Assembly: GCF_000412185.1 (NCBI RefSeq)
Contig: NZ_ASJA01000010.1
Span: 1-64,000 of the forward strand
Direction of reading: 5' to 3'
Source of the DNA: Euryhalocaulis caribicus
GTDB lineage: Bacteria; Pseudomonadota; Alphaproteobacteria; Caulobacterales; Maricaulaceae
DNA length: 64,000 nucleotides
Position 1 is the first letter of the stretch. The number at the start of each line of letters is the position of its first letter. A program made the translations under genes and the position numbers. Of this stretch, positions 9,020 to 18,703 are shown piece after piece. The notes beneath the pieces are model-generated. The model searched no databases. It saw only the letters and a list, made by a program, of their open reading frames with translations, and was not told the DNA's origin.

Positions 9020-12013
9020 ATGCCAAAGGTCCCAAACGTTCCCATGTCCGATTCTTTGCGTGATCTTATCCTCGAGCTGGTCCCGGTTGACGGCTCCACC
9101 ATTGGCAATCAGGCGCTAATCGCCGTGCTTCGCAATCATCTGCCAGACCTTGACGACGCCCAGTATCACGCGGCGAAGGACGCGCTAGTCGCCGAAGGGC
9201 TGTTGGCGAAGGGGCGCGGTCGGGGTGGTTCGGTATCGCGCGCGGACGGGAAGGCACCAGCGCCCGCGGCCTCCACGTCGGCAAAACCAAAGCCTGCCGC
9301 CATGCCGGCCGGGAACGGGTCGGCCGCCTATGCGCATGCCGATGAGGCCGTGTTGCGGCCGGATGTGGGGGTCGAGGCGCAATTCTCGCATCGCAAGCCG
9401 CCGAAGACCTATCGCTACGATTCCAGCCTCGGGCCGGAGCTGGCGTGGGACGAGAACGGCGAGCGGCCATTTGCGGAATGGCTGCTCAACCTCGTGGCCG
9501 AGGCTGCGGAAAAGGGAGAGGCCACGGTCTTTGCCGAGCCGCAGGTCTGGCAGGGCACGGAGGAGCGGTTCACCTCGCTCTCGCAATGCGCGGCGCGGCT
9601 GCGCAGCCTGACCAAGCCCTTCCTGAACTGGGCGGGCAAGGCCGAGCGCCAGCAGATCACCGTGCCGACGCTGCCCCTATTCGTGCACGAGCGGCATTCG
9701 ACGCAGGCGATCCTCGAGACACTGAAATCACACAAGGCGCGCGGGCAGACGCTCGACCTGTTCGGCGATCTGGACCTCGACATCGCCGACCGGCTGGACG
9801 CCTACGAGCACACGGGCCCCTGGACCAACCGCCTGATTCTGGGCGACTCGCTACAGGTCATGAACTCGCTTACCGAGTACGAGGGCATGGGCGGCCAGGT
9901 TCAGACGATCTATTTCGATCCACCCTACGGCGTGAAGTTCGGCTCGAACTTTCAGCCTTTCGTGCGAAAGAACAGCGTAAAGCACAACGCCGATGACGAA
10001 ATGATCCGCGAACCCGAGATGGTGAAGGCCTATCGGGACACTTGGGAGCTCGGACTTCACTCCTATCTCGCATATCTTCGTGATCGGCTAGCTTTTGCTA
10101 AAGAACTGCTTTCAAATAGCGGCTCGATTTTTGTGCAGATTTCCGATGATAACCTTCACCATGTTCGCGAGGTGATGGCGGAAGTTTTTGGAGCAGAAAA
10201 TTCTTGCGGCCTCATTGCGTTTAGAACCACAGGCGGGCAGAGTTCGTCGCTCTTGTCCACATCGACTGACTTCTTGCTCTGGTTTGCGAAGAACAAAGCA
10301 GAGGCAAAGTTCGAACCTCCTTCGATTCCCAAGCTTGGCGGTGGGGGCAGATCAGGTCAGTACGTTCTCATTGAGCCTGATGATTACTCCGACGAACCGA
10401 GGCGGATGACGACAGAGGAGCTTGAGGGCAGCGCGCCAATTCCAGAAGGTTATCGCGTGTTGTCCCACGATACGCTGTACTCGCAAGGCTCCCCTTCGGA
10501 CCCCGAGGATGAAGTTTTTGAATGGCGCGGCCGAAAGTTCCGCTGCCCACCGAACACTCACTGGAAGCCGGGCGTTAAATCTGGAGGCATGCAAAGGCTT
10601 GCCGATGCCAATCGGCTGATGCTGGTGGGTAATACCCTCCGCTATAAGCGTTACGTCGACGATTTCCCGGTTTATCGCATAGACAATGTTTGGAATGACA
10701 CGGCTCGAAGCGGTTTTGCTCGGAAGAAGCAGTATGTTGTCGAAACCAGCGAAAAGGTAGTTCAGCGCTGCATGCTGATGACGTCTGAGCCTGGCGATCT
10801 TGTCATGGACATCACGTGCGGCTCGGGAACGACGGCAGTTGTTGCAGAGCAATGGGGGCGTCGATGGATCACCGTTGATACTTCAAGGGTTCCTATTGCC
10901 CTCGCACGGCAGCGCCTTCTCACCACGACTTTCCCCTATTTCAAACTGAAAGACCCACGGCGGGGCCCGGCTGGTGGCTTTGTTTACGAGAGAAAGCAGA
11001 ACCGGAAAGGTGAAGAGGTCGGCGGGCTCGTTCCGCGAATAACCTTAAGCTCAATCGCCAACAATGAAGACCCGGAGACTGTGACGTTGGTAGATCGCCC
11101 CGAGGTGGCGAAGAATATCACCAGAGTGAGTGGTCCCTTCACCGTCGAGGCCACGATCCAGGCGGCGATGAGCATGGAAGAAGAGGCCGAGGGCACCTCC
11201 GCGCAGCCGCAATCCTCCAGCCCGCGCGCGTATCTCGACCGGATGATCGAGGTGCTGCGGCAGAGCAAGTCGCTCAGCTTGCCAGGGAACGAGACTCTGC
11301 ACCTCGACAACGTCCGCCCGCTGGCCGACCGCGAGTATCTGCACGCCGAGGCCGTAGCGAAGAATAGCGGCGAAAAGACCATCGCCATCGCCTTCGGCCC
11401 CGAGGACGGCGCCATCGGCTCGGACTATGTGTTCAACGCCGCGATAGAGGCGATGAGCCAAGGCTTTGGCCAGCTGTTCCTGTTCGGGTTCGCGATCCAG
11501 GCCAAGGCGCGCGAGATCCTGGAGAAGATGAAGATCCCGACCGCCTACATCTCGATGACGCCAGATGTGGTGATGTCAGACCTGCTCAAGACAACGAAGG
11601 GCAGCGAGATCTTCTCGATCACCGGCCTGCCGGATGTGCGGCTGGAGAAGGCGGGCAAGCGCGACGACGGCAGGCCGCTCTATCGCGTGGTCTTGCGCGG
11701 GCTCGACATCTTCCTGCCGCACCTGATGGACACGGACCACATCGACGCCGAGAACCTGCCCTGCTGGATGCTCGACACCAATCACAACGAGATGGCGTTC
11801 TACGCGAGCCAGGTGTTCTTTCCCAAGACCAGCGCCTGGGACAACCTGCAGAAGTCGCTGAAGGGTCAGTTCGAGGACAGCGTGTGGTCGCACCTCGCGG
11901 GCACGGTCAGCGAGTCCTTCGCGCTGGGTGACAAGAAGCGGATCGCGGTGAAGGTGATCGACGAGCGCGGCAACGAGCTAATGGCGACCCGCAGCGAAGA
12001 GGATGCCCTCTGA
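9020..12013 (+). CDS. mod: Type III restriction-modification methyltransferase subunit (Mod)
   Basis: This subunit methylates adenine (N6) in the recognition sequence and supplies specificity for the Res partner. The catalytic DPPY is at ~300 and the SAM-binding CGSGT motif at ~601, the beta-class order with the target recognition region between them. A winged-helix-like N-terminus (~10-75, LILELVPVDGSTIGNQAL) and a Pro/Ala linker precede the core, and about 370 residues follow it, so at ~997 aa it is longer than the usual 600-700. The segment from about 10080 to 10800 is clearly more AT-rich than the flanks. Start 9020 is uncertain (9002 TTG and 9044 ATG also possible; no good ribosome site). 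It overlaps res by one base. Confidence 0.9.
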   Translation: MPKVPNVPMSDSLRDLILELVPVDGSTIGNQALIAVLRNHLPDLDDAQYHAAKDALVAEGLLAKGRGRGGSVSRADGKAPAPAASTSAKPKPAAMPAGNGSAAYAHADEAVLRPDVGVEAQFSHRKPPKTYRYDSSLGPELAWDENGERPFAEWLLNLVAEAAEKGEATVFAEPQVWQGTEERFTSLSQCAARLRSLTKPFLNWAGKAERQQITVPTLPLFVHERHSTQAILETLKSHKARGQTLDLFGDLDLDIADRLDAYEHTGPWTNRLILGDSLQVMNSLTEYEGMGGQVQTIYFDPPYGVKFGSNFQPFVRKNSVKHNADDEMIREPEMVKAYRDTWELGLHSYLAYLRDRLAFAKELLSNSGSIFVQISDDNLHHVREVMAEVFGAENSCGLIAFRTTGGQSSSLLSTSTDFLLWFAKNKAEAKFEPPSIPKLGGGGRSGQYVLIEPDDYSDEPRRMTTEELEGSAPIPEGYRVLSHDTLYSQGSPSDPEDEVFEWRGRKFRCPPNTHWKPGVKSGGMQRLADANRLMLVGNTLRYKRYVDDFPVYRIDNVWNDTARSGFARKKQYVVETSEKVVQRCMLMTSEPGDLVMDITCGSGTTAVVAEQWGRRWITVDTSRVPIALARQRLLTTTFPYFKLKDPRRGPAGGFVYERKQNRKGEEVGGLVPRITLSSIANNEDPETVTLVDRPEVAKNITRVSGPFTVEATIQAAMSMEEEAEGTSAQPQSSSPRAYLDRMIEVLRQSKSLSLPGNETLHLDNVRPLADREYLHAEAVAKNSGEKTIAIAFGPEDGAIGSDYVFNAAIEAMSQGFGQLFLFGFAIQAKAREILEKMKIPTAYISMTPDVVMSDLLKTTKGSEIFSITGLPDVRLEKAGKRDDGRPLYRVVLRGLDIFLPHLMDTDHIDAENLPCWMLDTNHNEMAFYASQVFFPKTSAWDNLQKSLKGQFEDSVWSHLAGTVSESFALGDKKRIAVKVIDERGNELMATRSEEDAL

Positions 12014-15000
12014 TGCCCGAGGCCGCACAGCAGGACGCCCCGCTCAGCGTTGCCGAGGTCGAGTCCCCGATCATCAACTCGCCCTTCGAGGAACCGAAGT
12101 GTCACTGGAAGATCGAGAAGGCCAAGCCGCCCTACAAGGCTGATAGCCGCCGCCGCGCGAGCTACTTCTACCGCGTGCCGGAACATGCCGGGCGGGGGCG
12201 CGCGAACAGGGACCAGGCCGAGCTCTTCGAAAGCCACGCGGGCGAAGAAGTCGAGCTCGAGATCGTTAACGCGATCCGGGCTCGCGTGAAGGACTGGCGG
12301 GCGGGCGTTCACAGCGGTGGCGTCGCGTACGATGGCGCGTCCCCGGTGACGCGCGAGCTTCTGGATCTGTGGCGCAGCGATCAGCGCATGCAACGCCTGT
12401 TCTTCGCCCAGATCGAAGCAGCCGAGACGATCATCTTCCTCGTCGAGGCGAAGGACGTCTATCGCAAGGGCCTTCCCGAAATCCCCAGGGACGCGCCGGG
12501 GCTGGAGGCCAAGGCGGCCGGTGTGCGCGCCTTCCTTCGATATGCGTGCAAGATGGCGACCGGCACCGGCAAGACGACCGTAATGGGTATGCTTGCCGCT
12601 TGGTCGATTCTGAACCGCGTGGCCTCCTCGCGGGACGACCGGTTCTCCGACACCATCTTGATCGTCTGCCCCAACGTGACGATCCGTGAGCGGCTGCAGG
12701 AGCTGGATCCGGCGCTCGGCGACCTGAGCCTCTACCGAACACGGCAGCTGGTCCCTCCGCACCGGATGGAAGAGCTGCGGCGTGGTGAGGTCATGATCGC
12801 GAACTGGCACCGGCTGGCGAAAAAGGAGACTAACTCTGTCAATAGCGACAGCGCCAAGGTGGTGAAGACCGGTGAGCCGGTCGAGGTGGTGAAGAACGCG
12901 GGCAAGACCAACGAGAGTGTCGAGACGAAGTACTACGAGTCCGACCAGGCCTGGTTCAAACGCATCCGGCGGGAGCTTGGCAGCGGCAAGGGTCGGAGCC
13001 TCCACTGGCTGATCTTCAACGACGAGGCGCACCACGCCTATCGCCGCGGCGAAACGGCAACCGAGGAAAGCCTCGACGAGGACAAGGACCTCGCGAAGAA
13101 GAACGCCCGTGAGGCCACGATCTGGATTGAGGGCTTGGACCGGATCAATAAGCTCGCGGGAGGAAGCCGGCGGCGCGGAATCAACCTATGCGTCGACCTG
13201 TCGGCGACGCCATTTTACATCCAGGGCTCGGGAAACGAGGTCGGCAAACCATTCCCTTGGGTCATATCGGATTTCGGTCTGCTGGATGCGATCGAATCCG
13301 GGCTTGTGAAGATTCCGCAGCTGCCGGCCCGCGACGTGTCGGGCGCCGAGGAGGCCGCCTATTTTAACATCTGGCGCTGGGTCCAGGCGAAGGCCAAGGA
13401 AGATGGCCTCGGCACAAACATCACGCCCGAGATCGTGATGAACTATGCGTCCGCGCCCATCAACCTGCTGGCGCAGGAGTGGCACGAGCGCTTCCTCGAG
13501 TGGAAAAAGCATTCCAAGCAGCAGCAGAAGCATCCGGTGCCGCCGGTGTTCATCGTCGTGTGCCGAGACACCGCCGTTGCCAAGGAAGTCCACGACTGGC
13601 TGGCGAATGGGAACGACAGCTACGGGGTTTCTCCAGCCTGGTTCCGCAATGCGCCCGGGCAGGAGGTCACTGTCAGGATCGACTCGAAGGTCATAGAGGA
13701 CATCGAGGAAGGCGGGTCAAAGGACGAGACTAAGCGGCTTCGATTCATCCTCGACACGGTCGGCAAACCGGAATGGCCGGGCGGCAAGATCCCCGAGGAC
13801 TGGTCCGAGCTGGTGCGCAAGCACAACGACAAGGTGGCCAGCGATGACAACGACGGTTCACTGAAATGGATCGATGAGCGCATCCCGCCGGGGCGAGACG
13901 TCCGTTGCATCGTCTCGGTCGCGATGCTGGCAGAGGGCTGGGATGCCAACACGGTGACGCACATTGTCGGGCTCCGTCCGTTTGGCTCACAGCTCCTGTG
14001 CGAGCAAGTTGTCGGGCGGGCATTGCGTCGCAAGAGCTATGCGCTCGACGAGGAAACACAGATGTTCGCCGAGGAGACAGCGAAGGTCTTCGGCGTCCCG
14101 TTCGAGCTTATTCCGTTCAAGGTGAAGCCGGTTGGTCCGCAACCGCCGCAGCCAGATCCGAACCACATTTACTCGGTCCCGGAGAAGGCGGAGTACGAGA
14201 CCACCTTTCCCACCGTGACCGGCTACCATCAGTCGGGCCAGTTCGATGTGCATATCGACTGGAGCAAGGTCGCCAAGGTGACAATCGACCCGATGAAGAT
14301 CCCACAGGTGGTTGAGCTGACCCCTCTGACAACACCTGACGGGACATTGGCGGCATTCGGGCCGGGTGAACGCCCGATCCTCTCGTTGAAGGACTGGCGC
14401 GCCCGGTTTCGCGATCAGCAGGTTGCATTCAGGCTGGCACGTGAGATCTGCGACCGCTGGCTCTCGGACAACGGCGCCGAAGCAGTTCCAGTCCAGCAGC
14501 TTTTCCCGAAGGTCGCATTCGCAGCGAAGCGCTTCCTTGAAGGAAAGCTTGATCGAAAGGGCGATAGTCGGCCGTGCGACGTGCTGCTAGTCGGCGAATA
14601 CACGCAGGCTGCCATCGGCTCCCTGCTCGAAGCCATCAAGAAGGGATCAGCAACAGGCGGCGGTGAGGTTGCCATCATTCCCCAAGGTGCAGCCGGTAGG
14701 GGAAGCACGCTCTACGTCGATTTCCACACGACGAAGCCAATCTACCCGGTCACGAGGTGTCATCTGAATGCAATGGTGGCTGACACGAAGAAATGGGAGC
14801 AAAGTGCCGCCTTCCTTCTCGACAGCCACCCGGGCGTGAAAAGATGGGTCAAGAACGACCGACTGGGGTTCACCATCCCCTACCGGCATCGTGGCCTGCT
14901 GGCGCGCTACATCCCCGATTTTATTGTTGTAACGGATCGGGACGAGAACGTCATTGTCGAGATTAAGGGTCAGGTCACTGACGACGCCGATGCCAAGGCG

Positions 15001-15153
15001 AAGGCGGCTGAGCGGTGGGTCGAAGCCGTTAATCGCCTCGGTGAGCACGGTGAATGGAGATACGTCTTGGTAGAGGACCCGGGAAAGCTTGGTATTCAGA
15101 TAAACGCTTTCACCAAGCATCGGTCGGACGAAGAACCTTACCGCTTATCGTAG
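12013..15153 (+). CDS. res: Type III restriction endonuclease subunit (Res)
   Basis: Res is the ATP-driven translocase and nuclease that cuts unmethylated DNA when complexed with Mod. At 1046 aa it has normal family length. A Walker A motif (MATGTGKTT) is at ~181, a DEAH box (DEAHH) at ~337, helicase C-terminal motifs including a VVGRALRR arginine-finger region at ~665-675, and a C-terminal PD-(D/E)xK nuclease site (PDF at ~968, EIKG at ~984). All catalytic residues look intact. The start ATG overlaps the mod stop (TGATG at 12011-12015), so synthesis is coupled. It converges with the ImmA gene 36 bp downstream. Confidence 0.93.
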   Translation: MPEAAQQDAPLSVAEVESPIINSPFEEPKCHWKIEKAKPPYKADSRRRASYFYRVPEHAGRGRANRDQAELFESHAGEEVELEIVNAIRARVKDWRAGVHSGGVAYDGASPVTRELLDLWRSDQRMQRLFFAQIEAAETIIFLVEAKDVYRKGLPEIPRDAPGLEAKAAGVRAFLRYACKMATGTGKTTVMGMLAAWSILNRVASSRDDRFSDTILIVCPNVTIRERLQELDPALGDLSLYRTRQLVPPHRMEELRRGEVMIANWHRLAKKETNSVNSDSAKVVKTGEPVEVVKNAGKTNESVETKYYESDQAWFKRIRRELGSGKGRSLHWLIFNDEAHHAYRRGETATEESLDEDKDLAKKNAREATIWIEGLDRINKLAGGSRRRGINLCVDLSATPFYIQGSGNEVGKPFPWVISDFGLLDAIESGLVKIPQLPARDVSGAEEAAYFNIWRWVQAKAKEDGLGTNITPEIVMNYASAPINLLAQEWHERFLEWKKHSKQQQKHPVPPVFIVVCRDTAVAKEVHDWLANGNDSYGVSPAWFRNAPGQEVTVRIDSKVIEDIEEGGSKDETKRLRFILDTVGKPEWPGGKIPEDWSELVRKHNDKVASDDNDGSLKWIDERIPPGRDVRCIVSVAMLAEGWDANTVTHIVGLRPFGSQLLCEQVVGRALRRKSYALDEETQMFAEETAKVFGVPFELIPFKVKPVGPQPPQPDPNHIYSVPEKAEYETTFPTVTGYHQSGQFDVHIDWSKVAKVTIDPMKIPQVVELTPLTTPDGTLAAFGPGERPILSLKDWRARFRDQQVAFRLAREICDRWLSDNGAEAVPVQQLFPKVAFAAKRFLEGKLDRKGDSRPCDVLLVGEYTQAAIGSLLEAIKKGSATGGGEVAIIPQGAAGRGSTLYVDFHTTKPIYPVTRCHLNAMVADTKKWEQSAAFLLDSHPGVKRWVKNDRLGFTIPYRHRGLLARYIPDFIVVTDRDENVIVEIKGQVTDDADAKAKAAERWVEAVNRLGEHGEWRYVLVEDPGKLGIQINAFTKHRSDEEPYRLS

Positions 15154-15189
15154 GCTACGGGGTTAACTGCATGAAGATAGAAGGCCCTC

Positions 15190-16011
15190 CTAACAAATCT
15201 CCAGCAAGGTCATCGCGTAACCGCCTCTTTGGTAGAGCGTTTGAACATAGATTTGCTCGGACGTGGGATCCTTGAGCCATTCATTGGGCTCAGCATTTCC
15301 CGCCGCGATGAATCCGGAATTGCCACCCGGACCCAATAAAGGCATCTGCTGATTTCGCCTTACCAGAGGTGGGGGGAACTCGTCGTGACGCGCCCAATAG
15401 CGCAGGCGACCATCTTTGCTGAACGCGATCGCCACCGGATTGTCATTGACCTCGACAAAACGCCGGGCCGCAGCCTCCCGGCTGAGTTCTAGCAGATTGG
15501 CTATTTCAAGCACGGCCTGCATGCCGTCTCTGCGTCTAATAATCGGCCGCACGAGTTTTCGCGGCGCCAGCAATTCAATCGCAAACCGGTTCGCTTGCCC
15601 CTCCTGTCGATGATGCCGGTCGTTTATTTTTCCTGCGCCATAGCTGAATCTCCGCAAGTCCGCTTTAGTGCAACTTGAGGAGCCGTCTGGCGCTGGCGCG
15701 TGCCATGGATTCAGGAAGTGGCCCAGCTCATGCGCAATCGTAAATCGCTGACGTTTGTAGTGGGAGCACCGGTTAATCAGGATTGAACCCTCGCCGCGTT
15801 CAGGCGGTGCGATCAATGCACCCTCAAAATTATCCAGCACCTCTTCTCGAATCTCGAAAATATCAAGGGCATGAGCGACGCCGCGAACGTCAATGGCGCG
15901 CTCCGTTTCGCCCAGCTGCTCATGAATGGCCGCGGCGAGCCGGGCCGGATTGGCTCCTGCGTCCTCAATGATCATGCGATCCAGATGGATATCGCCAGCC
16001 AGACCGGCCAA
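15190..16011 (-). CDS. ImmA/IrrE family metallopeptidase-like protein
   Basis: ImmA/IrrE proteins are zinc peptidases that inactivate partner XRE repressors, often in mobile elements. The HExxH motif is visible as AHELGHF in the middle of the protein. It lies directly behind the XRE gene, its TTG start at 16011 falling two bases before the partner's stop end, which suggests coupling; an internal ATG at 15975 (MIIEDAGANPAR) is an alternative start. The pair may be a toxin-antitoxin-like or prophage-type switch for the neighbouring methyltransferase and recombinase module. Confidence 0.85.
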   Translation of the reverse strand: MAGLAGDIHLDRMIIEDAGANPARLAAAIHEQLGETERAIDVRGVAHALDIFEIREEVLDNFEGALIAPPERGEGSILINRCSHYKRQRFTIAHELGHFLNPWHAPAPDGSSSCTKADLRRFSYGAGKINDRHHRQEGQANRFAIELLAPRKLVRPIIRRRDGMQAVLEIANLLELSREAAARRFVEVNDNPVAIAFSKDGRLRYWARHDEFPPPLVRRNQQMPLLGPGGNSGFIAAGNAEPNEWLKDPTSEQIYVQTLYQRGGYAMTLLEIC

Positions 16012-16012
16012 T

Positions 16013-16348
16013 TCAGCCAGCTTTCGGGGTGCTGCGGTTCTTGAGAAGGGACTGCATCATTTCATCGAGAATGCGCCGCTCGCTTTCGTTCAGATCCTTT
16101 GCCTGGCGAAACATGCGCTGGAGTTGGACATCCTCGTCCAGCGCCTCGGCGTCCTCACCAACGAGATAGGCGACCGATTTCCCGAAATGATCAGCCAGGC
16201 GGCGGACCAGGTCCATGGACGGGTTGGGCGCACGGCCCTTCTCGATCTTCCAGATATGGGTCTTGGAGACCCCCACCGCGTCCGCGACCTGTTGCAGGGA
16301 CTGGTTTTTTGCCAGGCGCAGCTCCGTGATTCTTCTTCCGAACGCCAT
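16013..16348 (-). CDS. XRE-family helix-turn-helix regulator
   Basis: This 111-aa protein has a canonical Cro/CI helix-turn-helix near its N-terminus (SLQQVADAVGVSKTHIWKIE), followed by a helical tail rich in charged residues. It is the likely DNA-binding partner of the ImmA peptidase encoded immediately downstream. The start MAFGRRI at 16348 fits the family better than the upstream in-frame ATG at 16399, which would add a Gly/Glu tail of no known use. It is divergent from the methyltransferase at 16478, and two near-identical 13-bp sequences between them are candidate operators. Confidence 0.85.
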   Translation of the reverse strand: MAFGRRITELRLAKNQSLQQVADAVGVSKTHIWKIEKGRAPNPSMDLVRRLADHFGKSVAYLVGEDAEALDEDVQLQRMFRQAKDLNESERRILDEMMQSLLKNRSTPKAG

Positions 16349-16379
16349 GACGCCCTCTCCCCTCTCCGCCGAGCCGTTA

Positions 16380-16441
16380 TCTGTAGAGAACGTTTTCATA
16401 CCACAGCTATTGCCAAGGTCGAGCGTTTTCTGTAGTTAACG
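16380..16441. promoter_or_regulatory. Candidate XRE operators (direct repeats)
   Basis: TCTGTAGAGAACG at 16380-16392 and TCTGTAGTTAACG at 16429-16441 match at 11 of 13 positions, 49 bp apart, in the gap between the divergent XRE gene and the methyltransferase gene. The second also contains the palindrome GTTAAC. Spacing and position suit a repressor controlling both promoters. Confidence 0.4.
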
Positions 16442-16477
16442 ATAACGGCAACCCACCAGAACTCGGAAGGAGATCGC

Positions 16478-17785
16478 GTGACAAGTTTTCAGATCGATCA
16501 GATCGAGGCGGACCGCTTGCATCCGTGGAAGCGCAATGCGCGCACCCACTCGAAGAAGCAGGTGCGTCAGATCGCAGACAGCATCCAGACATTCGGATTC
16601 ACCAATCCGGTGCTGATCGACGCCGACAACTCAATCCTGGCCGGACATGGCCGGGTCGAGGCGGCCAGGTTGCTCGGGATGGAGACCGTCCCGTGCGTCC
16701 GGTTGGAGCACATGACGGCCGAACAGAAGCGGGCCTACGTTCTGGCCGACAACAAGCTGGCTCTCAACGCCGGATGGGACGAACAGCTCTTGGGCGAAGA
16801 GCTGGGCGCGCTATTAGAGCTCGATCTTGATTTCAGTATCGAGGCGACCGGCTTTTCCATTCCCGAGATTGATTCCCTTGTCGAAGGTCTTGCGCCCGAG
16901 GAACCGGGGGATCCACAAGACGATCAATTGCCGACGCTGGAGGACGGCCCGCCCCGATGCCGTCCCGGCGACATCTGGGCGCTCGGGCCACACCGGCTGA
17001 TATGCGGGGACTCGCTGGATCCTCAAACAGTCGCCATGCTTATGGACGGCCAGTCCGCGCAAATGGTGTTCACCGATCCGCCCTATAACGTGCCGATTGA
17101 TGGTCATGTCGGCGGATCGGGGCAGATCAAGCATCGCGAGTTCGCCATGGCGTCCGGTGAAATGACCGCCGCCGAGTTCACCGCGTTCCTCGCAAGCGCC
17201 TTTCAAAATCTCGCCGATCACAGCGGCGACGGGTCCATCCATTTCATCTGCATGGACTGGCGGCATATGAACGAGATCATGGCGGCCGGCGGCGAGGTCT
17301 ATGGCGAGCTCAAAAACCTCATTGTCTGGGCCAAGGACAATGGAGGAATGGGAACCTTCTACCGCTCGCGTCACGAGCTCATTTTCGCCTTCAAGAAGGG
17401 ATCAGCGGCGCACATCAATAATTTCGAGCTTGGCCAGCACGGGCGGTATCGCACTAATGTCTGGCAATATCGCGGGGTCAACACGATGAAGACGGGGCGC
17501 ATGGACGAGCTGGCGCTTCACCCCACCGTCAAGCCTGTGCAGATGATCGCCGACGCCATCAAGGACGTTTCGGGGCGTGGCGGCATCATTCTGGACCTGT
17601 TTGGCGGGTCCGGGTCGACCCTCATCGCCGCGGACAAGACCGGCCGCCGTGGCTTTCTTTGTGAACTGGACCCCATCTACTGCGACCGCATCATCCGCCG
17701 CTGGGAAATCTACTCCAAGGATGACGCGGAGCAGGTCTTCTGCGGAACGGCGGACGCCGCCCCGACACTGGAGGCCGCTGCATGA
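16478..17785 (+). CDS. ParB-domain DNA methyltransferase (N6/N4 type)
   Basis: The 435-aa protein has an N-terminal ParB/Srx-like domain (~1-110, including ILAGHGRVEAA and YVLADNKLALNAGW) and a C-terminal DNA methyltransferase with DPPYN and the SAM-binding LFGGSGST motif. The order DPPY then FGGSG is beta-class. Such fusions are common in prophages and integrative elements as solitary methylases that protect element DNA or alter host expression. GTG start at 16478 follows a strong GGAAGGAG site. No restriction partner is adjacent. Its end overlaps the DUF5681 gene by ATGA. Confidence 0.9.
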   Translation: MTSFQIDQIEADRLHPWKRNARTHSKKQVRQIADSIQTFGFTNPVLIDADNSILAGHGRVEAARLLGMETVPCVRLEHMTAEQKRAYVLADNKLALNAGWDEQLLGEELGALLELDLDFSIEATGFSIPEIDSLVEGLAPEEPGDPQDDQLPTLEDGPPRCRPGDIWALGPHRLICGDSLDPQTVAMLMDGQSAQMVFTDPPYNVPIDGHVGGSGQIKHREFAMASGEMTAAEFTAFLASAFQNLADHSGDGSIHFICMDWRHMNEIMAAGGEVYGELKNLIVWAKDNGGMGTFYRSRHELIFAFKKGSAAHINNFELGQHGRYRTNVWQYRGVNTMKTGRMDELALHPTVKPVQMIADAIKDVSGRGGIILDLFGGSGSTLIAADKTGRRGFLCELDPIYCDRIIRRWEIYSKDDAEQVFCGTADAAPTLEAAA

Positions 17786-18498
17786 CCGGGTCTAACAAGA
17801 AGCCGGCACAAGCCCTGGAGCCGTCTTCGGTTTCAGCCGATTACGACATCGGGTACGGCAAACCTCCCGTCCACACGCGGTTCAAGCCGGGCGTTTCCGG
17901 CAACCCGCGCGGGCGGCCGCGCCGGGCAAAGAACCAGGCCCCGGCCCTTAATGAAGAGCGGCTGAAAGACATTATCCTGCAAGAAGCCTATCGCTCCATC
18001 ACGGTTCGCGACGGCGCGCAAAATGTAAGCGTGCCCATGGCCCAGGCGGTCATGCGATCCCTGGCGGTCAACGCCGCCAAGGGGGACCATCGCTCCCAGC
18101 GGCTCTTCTCCGAGCTCCTGAGCCATACCGAGCGGCAGAACAAAGCGCTTCATGATGAATGGCTGGAGACAGCGATCAACTACAAGGTCGAGTGGGAGCG
18201 CGAGCTGGACCGCCGCGAGAAACTGGGAATCGAGGTGCCTCTGCCGATACCTCATCCTGACGATATCGAAATCGACATGCGAACCGGCGGCGTGCTGGTG
18301 AAAGGTCCCATGACCAAGGAGCAGAAGGCCGAGCTCGACAAGTGGAAAGTAAGAAAAGCAGAGGCCGAGAAGGATCGCGACTGGCTGGTGGGCGAAATGG
18401 CGAAAACCCGGGACCCTAAGAGGCGGTCGATCATCGAGCGCGATATGGCCCATAACGACAGGATGCTGGAGATATACCGGCGCGTGATCCCAGACTGA
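17782..18498 (+). CDS. DUF5681 domain protein
   Basis: The N-terminal segment TRFKPGVSGNPRGRPRRAKN is the signature of DUF5681, a small basic domain common in alphaproteobacterial phage and mobile-element proteins. The remainder of the 238 residues is strongly charged and helical, with no catalytic motif seen. It is coupled to the ParB-methyltransferase (ATGA overlap), and methyltransferase-DUF5681 pairs are often seen next to terminase-like or recombinase genes. A DNA-binding or packaging-related role is plausible but not shown. Confidence 0.85.
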   Translation: MTGSNKKPAQALEPSSVSADYDIGYGKPPVHTRFKPGVSGNPRGRPRRAKNQAPALNEERLKDIILQEAYRSITVRDGAQNVSVPMAQAVMRSLAVNAAKGDHRSQRLFSELLSHTERQNKALHDEWLETAINYKVEWERELDRREKLGIEVPLPIPHPDDIEIDMRTGGVLVKGPMTKEQKAELDKWKVRKAEAEKDRDWLVGEMAKTRDPKRRSIIERDMAHNDRMLEIYRRVIPD

Positions 18499-18703
18499 GG
18501 CTTCCCATAGGCCACGCCTGGCGCGGCGGTCTGGCTGGCCCTGATAATCTCACGCCAACCGACTGGACTTCACGTGCAAAGGACGCATGAATGTTCCTCG
18601 CGGACCGGCGCCAGCCGCAGAGTCCGCACGCCCTGCCCTAGAGCGGGGCCTGTCCCGGTACAAGCGAAAGGATCTTCCTTGCCGCAAAACACTGGAGACA
18701 GAA

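Noticed and set aside
9002-9044. LexA-like GTTC upstream of mod
   Set aside because: GTTC near 9004 has no second GTTC at the required seven-base spacing.
11866-13035. 389-aa minus-strand open frame across the mod-res junction
   Set aside because: It crosses two well-supported coupled genes on the other strand and has shadow-type composition.
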